Of a stretch of DNA of 64,000 nt, positions 42,045 to 50,489 are shown piece after piece. Both the position numbers and the translations under genes were made by a program. Within the stretch, counting starts at the first letter, position 1. Each line of letters opens with the position of its first letter. Source of the DNA: Candidatus Zipacnadia bacterium (GTDB lineage: Bacteria > Armatimonadota > Zipacnadia > Zipacnadales > UBA5352); assembly GCA_029821735.1 (NCBI GenBank), contig JALGSU010000020.1, forward strand, positions 101,874-165,873, written 5' to 3'. Below the pieces are notes generated by a model that did no database searches, was not told the origin of the DNA, and saw only the letters and a list, made by a program, of their open reading frames with translations.

Positions 42045-42062
42045 GTATGGGCTGGGTGGTCC

Positions 42063-44345
42063 TTACTTCTTGTCGCGGAAGTAGGGGCTACCGGTGCCGG
42101 CGGACGGAGCGCTGTCGCCACCGTCGCTCTTGCCACTGTCGCTCTTGCCACTGTCGCTGCGCGGCTTGCGGCCGCCGCCGGAACGCCCGCGGCCACGGTC
42201 GCCGCCACGGCCACCGGAACGCCCGCGGCTGCCGCCATCGTCTTCGGGCGTGCCCTCGGGCCGGTCGAGCAGAGCCTTGCGGCTAAGCTTGATCTTCCCG
42301 CCGGCTTCGAGGTCGATAACCTTGACCTTCACCTTGTCCCCGAGCTTGACGACGTCCTCAACGTTCTCGGTGCGGCCGTGCTCGAGGTCCGAGATATGCA
42401 GCAGGCCGTCGCGACCCGGCAGCACCTGAACGAAGGCGCCGAAGTCGGTGATGGTCACGACTTCACCGGTGAAGACCTCGCCCATCTCGATCTCGCGCGT
42501 CAGGTCACTGATCTCCTGGCGGGCCTGCTCGCAACCCTCGGCGTTTTCGCCGAAGATCATAACGAGACCGTCATCCTCGATGTCGACCTTGCACTCGTAG
42601 GTTTCTTCCAGCCGCCGGATGTTCTTGCCACCGGGGCCAATCACCATGCCGATGGATGCCTTCGGAACCTGGATGGTGAGCATCCGCGGTGCATACTCCG
42701 ACAGCTCCGCGCGCGGGCTTGCGAGGCAGGCGTTCATCGTCTCCAGGATCGCCAGCCGCGCCTCCTTGGCTTGCGTCAGACCGTCCGCGAGAACCTTGGA
42801 CGGGACGCCCTTGACCTTGATGTCCAGATGCAGGCCATTGACGCCCTCGCTCGTGCCGGTGACCTTGAAGTCCATATCGCCGGCCGCGTCCTCCAGGCCC
42901 TGGATGTCGGTGAGGATCAGGTAGTTGTCCTCGTCCTCGTAGACCAGCCCGATCGAGATGCCCGCGACGGCGGCCTTGATCGGCACGCCTGCGTCCATCA
43001 GCGACAGCGAGCTGGCGCAAACGGACGCCATCGAGCTGGAGCCATTGCTCTCGAGAACTTCGGCTACCACGCGGATGGTGTACGCGAAGTCTTCCGTTGC
43101 CGGAAGCATCTTCTCGAGCGAGCGGCTGACCAGATCGCCATGTCCGATCTCCCGGCGGCTGGTCCCGCGCAGAGCCTTGGCTTCACCGGTGCAGAAGGGC
43201 GGGAAGTTGTAATGGAGCATGAAGCTGGAGTATTCCTCCTGCTCCAGCGAGCGGACCAGCTTCTGGTCGCGGGTGGCACCGAGGGTCGTGAGCGCCAGCA
43301 CCTGGGTGTCGCCGCGGTTGAACAGACCCGAACCGTGGGTGCGCGGCAGGATGCCGGCATCCGCGAACAGTTCGCGCAGCTCGCCCGGAGCGCGACCGTC
43401 AACGCGCAGGCCCTCTTCGAGCAGCCGCTTGCGCATCTCGTCCCGCTCGACCTTCTGCATTGCCTCTCCGACCATATCCCGAGCGTCCGGGTACTCGTCG
43501 GCGTCGAACGTCGCGGCGATCTCGTCCTTGATTACGCCCGTGGCCGCCTTGCGGTCAGCCTTGTCGACGGCCTTGATGGCCTCGCCGATCTCGTCCGAAC
43601 GCGCCTCGACCGCGTCGAACATCGCGGGGACGGGCTCCCAGAGCGGATATTCCTTTTTGGGCTTGCCGGCCTTCTCGCGCAGCTCGTCCATGGCCTTGCA
43701 CAGTTCCGCGCAGGCGTCCGCGGCCATCTCGATGCCCTGCAACACGATATCCTCGGGCACCTCGTCGCCACCGAGTTCGACCTGCAGAACGCCCATCGAC
43801 CCGGCGGCGATCAGCAGGTCCATACGGGCTTCCTGTCGCTGCTCGAATGACGGGTTGAGGATCAGTTCGTCGTCGAGCCACGCGACGGCGGCTGCGGCGA
43901 GCGGTCCGTCGAAGGGCACCTGGGACAGGTGCATCGCGGCGCCGGCTGCGACCATCGACACGACGTCGATGGCGTTCTCGTTGTCCGCCGAGAGCGCGGT
44001 CACCATAATCTGAAGCTCGTTGCGCAGACCCTTGGGGACCAGCGGGCGAACGGGGCGGTCGATCTTGCGGCAGATCAGCGTGGCGTCCTCACCGGGGCGA
44101 CCTTCGCGCTTGAAGAACCCACCCGGGATGCGCCCGACGGCGTACATCTTCTCTTCGAAGTCTACCCTCAGGGGAAGAAAGTCCACGTTCGGGTTCGGCT
44201 TGTCGTCGCAGACGACGGTCGCGAGCACTACGGTGTCACCGTAGGTGCACTTGACTGCCGCGCCTGCCTGACGCGCAAGCTGGCCGGTCTCGAACGTGAT
44301 CGGACGACCGGCGAAGTCAGCTGTTACGGAATGCATATCAAACAT
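42063..44345 (-). CDS. pnp: Polyribonucleotide nucleotidyltransferase (PNPase)
   Basis: PNPase degrades RNA 3'-to-5' with phosphate and is part of the RNA degradosome. The 760-residue product from ATG 44343-44345 (AGGAGG seven bases upstream) has two RNase-PH domains, the second with LRVDGRAPGELRELFADAG and GTSRREIGHGDL. A KH domain follows (GMVIGPGGKNIRRLEE, near 565) and an S1 domain (EVFTGEVVTITDFGAFVQVL, near 630). The tail of about 50 residues is rich in Arg, Gly and Ser, with GKSDSGKSDGG repeats. Upstream in-frame codons are untranslated leader. The ribosome-binding site is buried in a hairpin, suggesting feedback control. rpsO, often beside pnp, is absent. Confidence 0.96.
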   Translation of the reverse strand: MFDMHSVTADFAGRPITFETGQLARQAGAAVKCTYGDTVVLATVVCDDKPNPNVDFLPLRVDFEEKMYAVGRIPGGFFKREGRPGEDATLICRKIDRPVRPLVPKGLRNELQIMVTALSADNENAIDVVSMVAAGAAMHLSQVPFDGPLAAAAVAWLDDELILNPSFEQRQEARMDLLIAAGSMGVLQVELGGDEVPEDIVLQGIEMAADACAELCKAMDELREKAGKPKKEYPLWEPVPAMFDAVEARSDEIGEAIKAVDKADRKAATGVIKDEIAATFDADEYPDARDMVGEAMQKVERDEMRKRLLEEGLRVDGRAPGELRELFADAGILPRTHGSGLFNRGDTQVLALTTLGATRDQKLVRSLEQEEYSSFMLHYNFPPFCTGEAKALRGTSRREIGHGDLVSRSLEKMLPATEDFAYTIRVVAEVLESNGSSSMASVCASSLSLMDAGVPIKAAVAGISIGLVYEDEDNYLILTDIQGLEDAAGDMDFKVTGTSEGVNGLHLDIKVKGVPSKVLADGLTQAKEARLAILETMNACLASPRAELSEYAPRMLTIQVPKASIGMVIGPGGKNIRRLEETYECKVDIEDDGLVMIFGENAEGCEQARQEISDLTREIEMGEVFTGEVVTITDFGAFVQVLPGRDGLLHISDLEHGRTENVEDVVKLGDKVKVKVIDLEAGGKIKLSRKALLDRPEGTPEDDGGSRGRSGGRGGDRGRGRSGGGRKPRSDSGKSDSGKSDGGDSAPSAGTGSPYFRDKK

Positions 44346-44352
44346 CAAACAA

Positions 44353-44384
44353 CCTCCTGGTACGGGGCAGTGCCCTCCAGGAGG
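44353..44384 (-). promoter_or_regulatory. Leader hairpin that sequesters the pnp Shine-Dalgarno
   Basis: On the minus strand CCTCCTGG (complement of 44377-44384) pairs perfectly with CCAGGAGG (complement of 44353-44360). The second arm is the ribosome-binding site itself, and a GGGC/GCCC inner pairing shortens the loop. Start codon and Shine-Dalgarno would be released only if the stem opened or the 5' arm were removed. PNPase is known to control its own mRNA through a leader duplex in Escherichia coli. This site suggests a similar but direct occlusion. Confidence 0.7.
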
Positions 44385-44537
44385 TCGGCGGTAAAAGCGA
44401 GGAAACAGGGAAAACGGGGCGGGGATGCGTCGATAGATGCCTCCGCTTTCCCTGATTCCCCCCAAATCCACTAACCAACCGGAGGGACAGGACCCCAATT
44501 CAGCGCGTTCAACGCGCCGAGATTGAACGTCATAGAT

Positions 44538-44566
44538 ATTCTACGCTAAGTTCGCGCCAAATGCAA
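44538..44566 (-). promoter_or_regulatory. Candidate pnp promoter
   Basis: On the minus strand TTGCAT (44561-44566) and TAGAAT (44538-44543) are 17 bases apart. The -10 box matches five of six consensus bases and the -35 box only three. The start site would be near 44531, giving a leader of about 185 nt containing several hairpins, including GCGCG-ttcaa-CGCGC at about 44505-44519. Confidence 0.5.
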
Positions 44567-44659
44567 GAGCATACAGGGCAGCAGGACCCTCTCACAGAGG
44601 TCTCCGCCACCTTCGCGAACAATCCTTCATACAGCACCGAGCGCCCCTGAGGAGCGACC

Positions 44660-46906
44660 ATGAGAGACATCTGGCTCATAGCCATCTGTATACTGGCGTC
44701 CGCACTCTCCGCAACCGCCGCCGAGCGTGGCGTGAACCTTCTCGCCAGCCCCGGCTTCGAGGCTGATGCCGGCTGGGAGGCATACGAGTCGGGCTTCGCC
44801 ATCGACGCAGACGTGGCGCGTTCAGGCGATCGCTCCGCGCGCTGCGCCTCCGAGGACACCGACACGCTGCTCGGCGCCGTGCAGACGGTCACCCTCTCGC
44901 CGCCAGTGCGTACGCCCATCCGCATCACTGGCTACAGCCGCGCCGAGGGCGTCGTCGTCGCAGGCGACTACAATATATATGTGGACGTGGCCTACGAGGA
45001 CGGGACGAACCTGTGGGGTCAGCGGGCGAAGTTCAGCCCCGGCACTCACGACTGGGAACGTGCCGAGGTGGTCTTCACTCCCGAAAAGCCGGTCGCCCGT
45101 CTGCTGGTCCACATCCTCTTTCGCCGCTCGCTGGGCACCGTATGGTTCGACGACATCAGCGTCGAGTTTCTGCCGATGGCAGCCGATGTGTCCGTGGCTG
45201 GCGGCGCGGGTGAGGCCGCAGCGCGGGCGCAGCTGAGTATGCTGGCCACGTGGCGGGCGTCGCTGACCCAGAACGGTCTCAACCTCCCCGTGCGCGAGGG
45301 CACCGGCGCTGACGTCAGAGCTTCGTGGACCGGCCTGCAGCCCGGCCCCGCGACGCTCGCCATCGAGGCCACCGACGGGTATCTCGGCGAGAGTATCACC
45401 GTGACGCAGCCCTTCACGGTCGACGAGGCCAGGCCCGCGCCGCTGCTGTGGACCGCGCACAGTCTCGAGAAGATTCGCACTGACAGCCCCGTCGGTCCCG
45501 ATACCGAGGTCACCATCGCCGCCGGGCGTGGCGAGGTCGAGCATGCCCAGGTCATCATCACCCCGAAGCTGGAGACCAGCAACCTGCGCGTGGCGGCCAC
45601 CGATCTGACCGGCCCTGACGGTGCACGCATCGCCGCCGAGAACCTCACCGTGCGCCAGGTCCTCGAATACGAGGGCGAGCCGGACGTGCTGGCGCCGATC
45701 GAGCCGCTGAGCATCACCGCGTGGATCAACCGGCCGGTGTGGCTGACCGTGCGCGTGCCCCTCGACGCCACCCCCGGCGACTACCGCGGCGCGGTCACGG
45801 TCGGCGACGCAAGCGTTCCCGTCCGCCTGACCGTCTGGCAGTTCAGCCTGCCCGTGCGGCCCTCGATCCCGGCGGTTCTGGGCATCGCGGACCGCACCTT
45901 CGCGAAGCGCTACGGTCTGCAGGAGGGCACCCCCGAGTGGGAGCAGGCGCTGGACGAATGGTACCGCTTCCTCATCGACTACCGTATGAGCCCGTACTTC
46001 TGCAAGTTTGGCCAGCGCCAGCCGAACCACTACTCATACCCCGCTCCCTGGCCCATCGGCGACCCGCGCACCGACGAATACCTCGCCGATGAGCGCCTCG
46101 CCGTGATCGCGGTCCCGTACCCGCTTGGCGGTGACCCTGAGCGCCTGCGCGAGTCCCTCGACCACTTGCGGGCGAAGGGGTGGCTGGACCGGGCCTACGT
46201 ATATATGTGGGACGAGCCCGACCGCACCGAGCAGTATGAGAAGATCCGCGAGTGGGCGGCCGAGGTCCACGCCATCGCCCCTGAGGTGCGGGTGCTCACC
46301 AGCTTCTACTGCGCGCCCAAGGACGGGCCGCACGAGGGCGACATCACCGCGCTTCCCGAGATCCTCGGCGAGGCGACGCAGATATACTGCATGAGCCAGT
46401 GGGCCACGCACGCCGATGAGCAGTTCCGCGCGCGTATCCAGCCGAAGATGGCGGCCGGCGATGAGTGGTGGCTGTATGTCTGCCTCGGACCCGGCGCCGG
46501 GCACCCGAACCTCTTCCTCTCGATGCCCGGCGTGCAGCATCGCGCGGTGATGTGGCGACTGTGGAAGGAGCAGGCCGAGGGCTTTCTCTACTGGGCGCTG
46601 AACTCGTACGTGCCCGCGAAATCGCCCGACGAGCCGCTCGCGATGCGCGGGCCTGCTGGGGACGGCGCACTGGTCTATCCGGGCGAGGTCTTCGGCTACT
46701 CGGGGCCGCTGGCATCTGCTCGGCTGGAGCGCTGGCGCGATGGCATGGAGGACTACGAGTACCTGCGGGCCTACGCGGAGCGCTTCGGCAGGGACGCTGC
46801 TCTGCGGGGCCTTGGCACCGTCTACCATGGCCCCGTCTCCCACACCAATGACGCCCGCCAGATCGAGACCTGGCGGGCGCTTATGGCCGAAGCGTTGGCG
46901 GAATAG
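44660..46906 (+). CDS. Secreted DUF4091 (glycosidase-like) protein with N-terminal binding domain
   Basis: The 748-residue product starts at ATG 44660 behind GAGGAGCGACC. It has a signal peptide (1-20) and a CBM4/9-like jelly roll (about 24-170: LLASPGFEADAGWEAY, FDDISVEFLP). Beta-domains follow to about 400 (YRGAVTVGDASVPVRLTVWQF), then a TIM-barrel-like region with YVYMWDEPD (Glu near 517) and WWLYVCLGPG. The DUF4091 C-terminus is GALVYPGEVFGYSGPLAS then ARLERWRDGMEDYEYLRAY. DUF4091 proteins are presumed glycoside hydrolases of unknown specificity. It converges head-on with the next gene with no spacer. Confidence 0.8.
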   Translation: MRDIWLIAICILASALSATAAERGVNLLASPGFEADAGWEAYESGFAIDADVARSGDRSARCASEDTDTLLGAVQTVTLSPPVRTPIRITGYSRAEGVVVAGDYNIYVDVAYEDGTNLWGQRAKFSPGTHDWERAEVVFTPEKPVARLLVHILFRRSLGTVWFDDISVEFLPMAADVSVAGGAGEAAARAQLSMLATWRASLTQNGLNLPVREGTGADVRASWTGLQPGPATLAIEATDGYLGESITVTQPFTVDEARPAPLLWTAHSLEKIRTDSPVGPDTEVTIAAGRGEVEHAQVIITPKLETSNLRVAATDLTGPDGARIAAENLTVRQVLEYEGEPDVLAPIEPLSITAWINRPVWLTVRVPLDATPGDYRGAVTVGDASVPVRLTVWQFSLPVRPSIPAVLGIADRTFAKRYGLQEGTPEWEQALDEWYRFLIDYRMSPYFCKFGQRQPNHYSYPAPWPIGDPRTDEYLADERLAVIAVPYPLGGDPERLRESLDHLRAKGWLDRAYVYMWDEPDRTEQYEKIREWAAEVHAIAPEVRVLTSFYCAPKDGPHEGDITALPEILGEATQIYCMSQWATHADEQFRARIQPKMAAGDEWWLYVCLGPGAGHPNLFLSMPGVQHRAVMWRLWKEQAEGFLYWALNSYVPAKSPDEPLAMRGPAGDGALVYPGEVFGYSGPLASARLERWRDGMEDYEYLRAYAERFGRDAALRGLGTVYHGPVSHTNDARQIETWRALMAEALAE

Positions 46907-49720
46907 CTAGCGCACCTCAACCGCCGTCGAGTCAGAAGCCGGGAGTGTGGTCGTGAAGACCAGCGTCTCCCCGACGACCTTCGCCTGCAGGTCAGTGCCC
47001 TCGACGAGATCGCTCGCGACCGTCGCCGCCCTCGCTCCCAGCGTCGCCAGCTCCACGGTGACGGTCACTTCGCGAGCCTCCGCCGCGTGGTTGTGCAGAC
47101 TGAAGACCAGCGGCAGCGCGCTCCCGAAGCGTTCGACGCTCACGTCGGCGTTGTCGCACGTGGCCCACGGAATCGGCTCCCACCCCGCGCTCTGCATCCG
47201 AAGCAGGATGGGCACATACTTCTCGTAGAGCGTGCCGACCTCGGTGCCGGGCCCAAACACCGCGACCCGCCCGTACCCGCCCGGGACCACACCCATCGGC
47301 AGATGCGACTTGATGAAGGTCTCCTCGTAGTGCTCGGACTTGACCGGCAGCGACACCACCTGCTTGTGGTAGGCGAGCGTCCGCGTGATGGGCGAGTGCG
47401 CCTCCAGCCCCCACTCCAGTCCGTTCATATCCAGCAGGTGCTGGCTGAAGGTAAACGGTTGGTGGCAGGTGTTGGCGATCAGCCACTTGCCCTCCGCCTC
47501 CAACCGGCTCTTCAGTTCGCGCGTCCACTCATACATGATCGTGTCGCCGAGGATCACGGGGCGGAAATCGCCCGTTGCGAACGGTGGCGGGAAGTCGCAA
47601 GCTGCCAGATGTTCCCGGCTGAAGTCGAGCATGCGCGCGTTGCTGAAGAAGTTGTCGAGCCCGACGCCGTCATACTCCGCCCCCGCCGCCCGCAGCCCCT
47701 CGATCTCCGGCCCAAGCCACTTGTCGAAGACAAACTGCCCCCAGCCGCCATCGATGTCCGGGTCGATGTTGCACGAACACCGTCCTGTCCACCAGTCGGT
47801 GCCACCCCAGTCCTCGCGATTGACCAGATAGCCCACCTGCACCCGTCCGTCGGGCCCACGCATCGCTGAGGTCTCGACCGCCGCGATGCCCTCACGCAGC
47901 CAGGCCTCGGCTGCCTCGCGCCCTGACCCCCTCTCCCGTCCCGCGTAGCGATTCCGCCCGGTGGCCTCTGGCCTCGCGCTCATCACGTGTTCGCGCGGGT
48001 CATCGCTGCTGAGCAACGCCTGCATGGCGTCGGCGGCCTCCTCCGCGCTGGGCCGATGGTCGAACTGGCCTATATCCGCGAAGTAGCGCATCGAGTCATT
48101 GTAGAGGAACGAGTAGATGTCGATCTTGTCATCATACGAGATGGCGTTTGCGCCGCCCGGGCCCCAATGGTACAGGAATCCCAGTTCGTCGATGTTCTCC
48201 AGCTCGTCAACCGATCCCCAACAGACCCATCCGCCGTCTCGCTCCATACGCTTCTCGAACAGGCCCGGGTAGATCGCGTAGTAGCGTTCCGCCGCCGAGC
48301 GCAGCCCCCAGCGGCCGTCGCATCGGTAGATCACGAAGCTGAAGCTCGCCTGCCCCGGGAACTTGGTCGTCGCCTCGGTCAGCCCCAGGTCCACCGCGAG
48401 ATACAACTGCTTGCTGCCTCCGCTGGCCGCGATGCGGTGGTGGATCGGGTAGTCCATCGGGATACCCATCGCCAGGCCGTCGTCTCCGCTGACGCACCCG
48501 AATGGGTAGGCCGAGTGGTTCCCGTTCGCGCCCGCCGGCGCTGTCACGAAAGCGCCGAATGTCTTGTTCCTGTCCGCGGCGCGCGAGTTGACTATATCAT
48601 CCCACCACACCGGTTCGCCGGCGGGGTAGGGGAGGGCGAAGAACACCGTCACCGCCCGATCCTCGCCACGCAGGTCGCTCACCGTCACATCCACGGTCAG
48701 ATGGTCGCCCACCGACCGGTAGTCGGCCCGCAGACCGAGGCCGAGTTGCGCCGCCTTCAGATCGCTGCTGACCAGCCCATCCTCAGCGCTTGTGGTCCCG
48801 GCGAATACCGTCATATCCGACTCAATGGCGACGTCGCGCGCGAAGAACCCCGCCAGCGGCGGCTTTTCGCCCCCCAGCAGTTCGCCCCCGCCCATCTTGA
48901 CACTCACCAGCCGCCCGTCGTCCGCAACCCCAAGCGCCAGCCCGTCGTCGGTGCTCAGCGAATGTGCTGCCGCGCCACCGTCGAGGTTCTGCAACTGCGC
49001 CGGTGGTGTCGGCCGCAGGTCGAACCACGCCGCTGCGATCACCGTCTCCCACGCCAGCATCAACTCGTCGGACAGTGGCGCTTCGGCGACATATGGCCCG
49101 ATGCCCGCCGGGAAAGTGATGCTCTGGTCCTCCCGCAGGTCCAGTTCCAGCCGCCACCATCCCGCCTGCCCGTTGGTGTCCGCGGTGATCTGGGCGCTCT
49201 CGTAGTCTTCCAGTTCGCGTGTTGCCGCTTCGGAGCCATCCGGTCGCAGCAGCTTGACGGTCGCCGCCTCGCCGCTGAACTTGAAGGTCAGCGATTCCAT
49301 ACCCTCCGACACGAGGAAGCGCAGCGGGTTCGCGTGCCCGATGACGTTGACCACCCGCGTGTCCTCAATGCTCACTGCCCACGCGCCCCCGGTCACCCGG
49401 ACCGTGAAGGCGTTCATCCCCGGGTCGCCGTCGAACACATAGACCCCGTCGATTTCTGGATGCAGCGTGAGGGTCTCCTGCTCACCGGGCTGTATAGCGC
49501 CACGAGCCGCGGTCTTGCCATCGGGCCCGAACATAAAGTAAACCAGCGGGTCCGCATAGCCCAGACTTGCTGCGATGCAGCCCACTTCCAGCGTCAGTTC
49601 CTTGCCTGCCTGTGCCTCGATACGCAGCACATGGTGCTTGCGGAACTGCGTCGGGGCTTCCTGGGCCACCGTCACGCTGGCCACCAGACCGACTATGAGG
49701 ACTGTCAGGACGCGCTTCAC
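46907..49720 (-). CDS. Large secreted glycosidase-like protein of unrecognised family
   Basis: The start is taken as GTG 49718-49720 behind GAGAGGTGATC, which puts a signal peptide (VLTVLIVGLVASVTVAQEAP) at the N-terminus. The frame upstream is not protein-like. The 937-residue product has N-terminal beta-domains (to about 220). A galactose-mutarotase-like sandwich follows (GLALGVADDGRLVSVKMGGG, LRADYRSVGDHLTVDVTVSD), then a barrel region with YDGVGLDNFFSNARMLDF and LIANTCHQPF. A final beta-domain ends SDSTAVEVR. The layout resembles clan GH-D or GH31-like enzymes, but no family motif is certain. The fold reading is inference. Confidence 0.6.
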   Translation of the reverse strand: MKRVLTVLIVGLVASVTVAQEAPTQFRKHHVLRIEAQAGKELTLEVGCIAASLGYADPLVYFMFGPDGKTAARGAIQPGEQETLTLHPEIDGVYVFDGDPGMNAFTVRVTGGAWAVSIEDTRVVNVIGHANPLRFLVSEGMESLTFKFSGEAATVKLLRPDGSEAATRELEDYESAQITADTNGQAGWWRLELDLREDQSITFPAGIGPYVAEAPLSDELMLAWETVIAAAWFDLRPTPPAQLQNLDGGAAAHSLSTDDGLALGVADDGRLVSVKMGGGELLGGEKPPLAGFFARDVAIESDMTVFAGTTSAEDGLVSSDLKAAQLGLGLRADYRSVGDHLTVDVTVSDLRGEDRAVTVFFALPYPAGEPVWWDDIVNSRAADRNKTFGAFVTAPAGANGNHSAYPFGCVSGDDGLAMGIPMDYPIHHRIAASGGSKQLYLAVDLGLTEATTKFPGQASFSFVIYRCDGRWGLRSAAERYYAIYPGLFEKRMERDGGWVCWGSVDELENIDELGFLYHWGPGGANAISYDDKIDIYSFLYNDSMRYFADIGQFDHRPSAEEAADAMQALLSSDDPREHVMSARPEATGRNRYAGRERGSGREAAEAWLREGIAAVETSAMRGPDGRVQVGYLVNREDWGGTDWWTGRCSCNIDPDIDGGWGQFVFDKWLGPEIEGLRAAGAEYDGVGLDNFFSNARMLDFSREHLAACDFPPPFATGDFRPVILGDTIMYEWTRELKSRLEAEGKWLIANTCHQPFTFSQHLLDMNGLEWGLEAHSPITRTLAYHKQVVSLPVKSEHYEETFIKSHLPMGVVPGGYGRVAVFGPGTEVGTLYEKYVPILLRMQSAGWEPIPWATCDNADVSVERFGSALPLVFSLHNHAAEAREVTVTVELATLGARAATVASDLVEGTDLQAKVVGETLVFTTTLPASDSTAVEVR

Positions 49721-49830
49721 TGCGATCACCTCTCGCTCTTTTGCTTGCACAGGAGCAATTCCGCAGCGCCTGCTGGTCACCTGCAAGCCGTGTTGAGCCT
49801 GCAAGTGGCAGTATTGTTACCAAGAGGGGG

Positions 49831-49859
49831 TTTACACTGCCTGTTGGGTCTGGTATACT
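49831..49859 (+). promoter_or_regulatory. Promoter of the initiator tRNA gene
   Basis: TTTACA (49831-49836) and TATACT (49854-49859) are separated by 17 bases, one mismatch from consensus in each box. The tRNA begins ten bases after the -10 box, so only a few bases precede the mature 5' end. Confidence 0.85.
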
Positions 49860-49869
49860 CTTACCACGT

Positions 49870-49946
49870 CGCGCGGTGGAGCAGTCCGGTAGCTCGCAAG
49901 GCTCATAACCTTGAGGTCGGAGGTTCGAATCCTCCCCGCGCTACCA
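49870..49946 (+). tRNA. Initiator tRNA-fMet (CAT anticodon)
   Basis: The 77-nt sequence folds as a complete tRNA with encoded CCA. Anticodon CAT is at 49904-49906 in the loop CTCATAA. Initiator features are the C1/U72 mismatch at the end of the acceptor stem (CGCGCGG against CCGCGCT) and the A11:U24 pair in the D stem (GAGC with GCTC). Only the two lower anticodon-stem pairs are G:C; the usual third is A:U. Its 3' 30 bases and anticodon arm are copied downstream at 50292-50352. Confidence 0.95.
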
Positions 49947-49949
49947 ATT

Positions 49950-49980
49950 CGGGCCAGATCGCTAACAGCGGTCTGGCCCG
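49950..49980 (+). terminator. Hairpin directly after the tRNA
   Basis: CGGGCCAGA (49950-49958) pairs with TCTGGCCCG (49972-49980), with an inner CGCT/AGCG pairing. It starts four bases after the CCA. The following CCCTCATG is not T-rich, so it may be a processing or weak termination site. Confidence 0.6.
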
Positions 49981-50019
49981 CCCTCATGTACGGACACGCT
50001 ATGAGCGGGGGCGCGCTGA

Positions 50020-50304
50020 ATGCGGAAACCCTATTGGGTGTATGTCCTCTACAGTGACAGCGCTGACCGATTCTACAGTGGCATCTCCGATGACCCGAAC
50101 CGCCGCCTTGAGAGCCACAACGAGGGCAAGTCACGTTGGACTGCTCGCCATATGCCGTGGCGGATTGTCTACCGCCAGCGCTTCCCTGACATCACGGAGG
50201 CGCGTCGGTTCGAGAACCGCTTGAAAAGGCAACGCGGAGGACGTGGCTTCTTCGCCCTCACCGGCCTCGCCCCGGACGATTTCGGCCGCCAGCAAGGCTC
50301 ATAA
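50020..50304 (+). CDS. GIY-YIG family endonuclease, stand-alone
   Basis: The 94-residue protein matches the short GIY-YIG family (UPF0213/YhbQ type). YWVYVLYS (5-12) and FYSGIS (18-23) stand for the two motifs, followed by the catalytic-arginine region DPNRRLESHNEGK and EARRFENRLKRQRG, with the metal-binding Glu. It lies between the initiator tRNA and a partial copy of that tRNA. Its last codons and TAA stop (50302-50304) are formed by the copied anticodon arm. Such small nucleases are of unknown role, while homing relatives cut specific sites. The position suggests a tRNA-associated mobile unit. No strong ribosome site is present. Confidence 0.85.
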   Translation: MRKPYWVYVLYSDSADRFYSGISDDPNRRLESHNEGKSRWTARHMPWRIVYRQRFPDITEARRFENRLKRQRGGRGFFALTGLAPDDFGRQQGS

Positions 50305-50352
50305 TCCCGCCCGTGGGCGGGATCGGAGGTTCGAATCCTCCCCGCGCTACCA
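50292..50352 (+). repeat. Duplicated, altered 3' portion of the initiator tRNA (attachment-site-like)
   Basis: Thirteen bases (GCAAGGCTCATAA, 50292-50304) and thirty bases (50323-50352, T arm, acceptor strand and CCA) are identical to the tRNA at 49896-49908 and 49917-49946. Between them the eight tRNA bases CCTTGAGG are replaced by an 18-base perfect hairpin, TCCCGCCC-gt-GGGCGGGA. No 5' half is present, so it cannot be a working tRNA. It resembles the second attachment site left by tRNA-targeted integration, and a recombinase gene starts 137 bases downstream. Confidence 0.85.
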
Positions 50353-50362
50353 AGTTTTCCCC

Positions 50363-50392
50363 AATGGCCCCAGGATAACCCCTGGGGCCATT
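50363..50392 (+). terminator. Rho-independent terminator
   Basis: AATGGCCCCAGG and CCTGGGGCCATT form a 12-bp perfect stem followed by TCCTTTGG. It closes the tRNA-copy/GIY-YIG segment before the recombinase gene. Confidence 0.8.
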
Positions 50393-50489
50393 TCCTTTGG
50401 TCCGGGCATCCCGAGAGATCACGCCGTGACCGCCGAAACAGCGATTAGGTTCGCAAGGTTCGGCCCTTACGGGACAAGGGAGATGCCCT

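Noticed and set aside
50292..50352. A second functional tRNA gene
   Set aside because: The acceptor 5' strand and D arm are missing and the anticodon-stem 3' side is replaced by an unrelated hairpin. A distant AACGCGG at 50231 could pair with the acceptor strand, but the span of 122 bases is too long for a tRNA.
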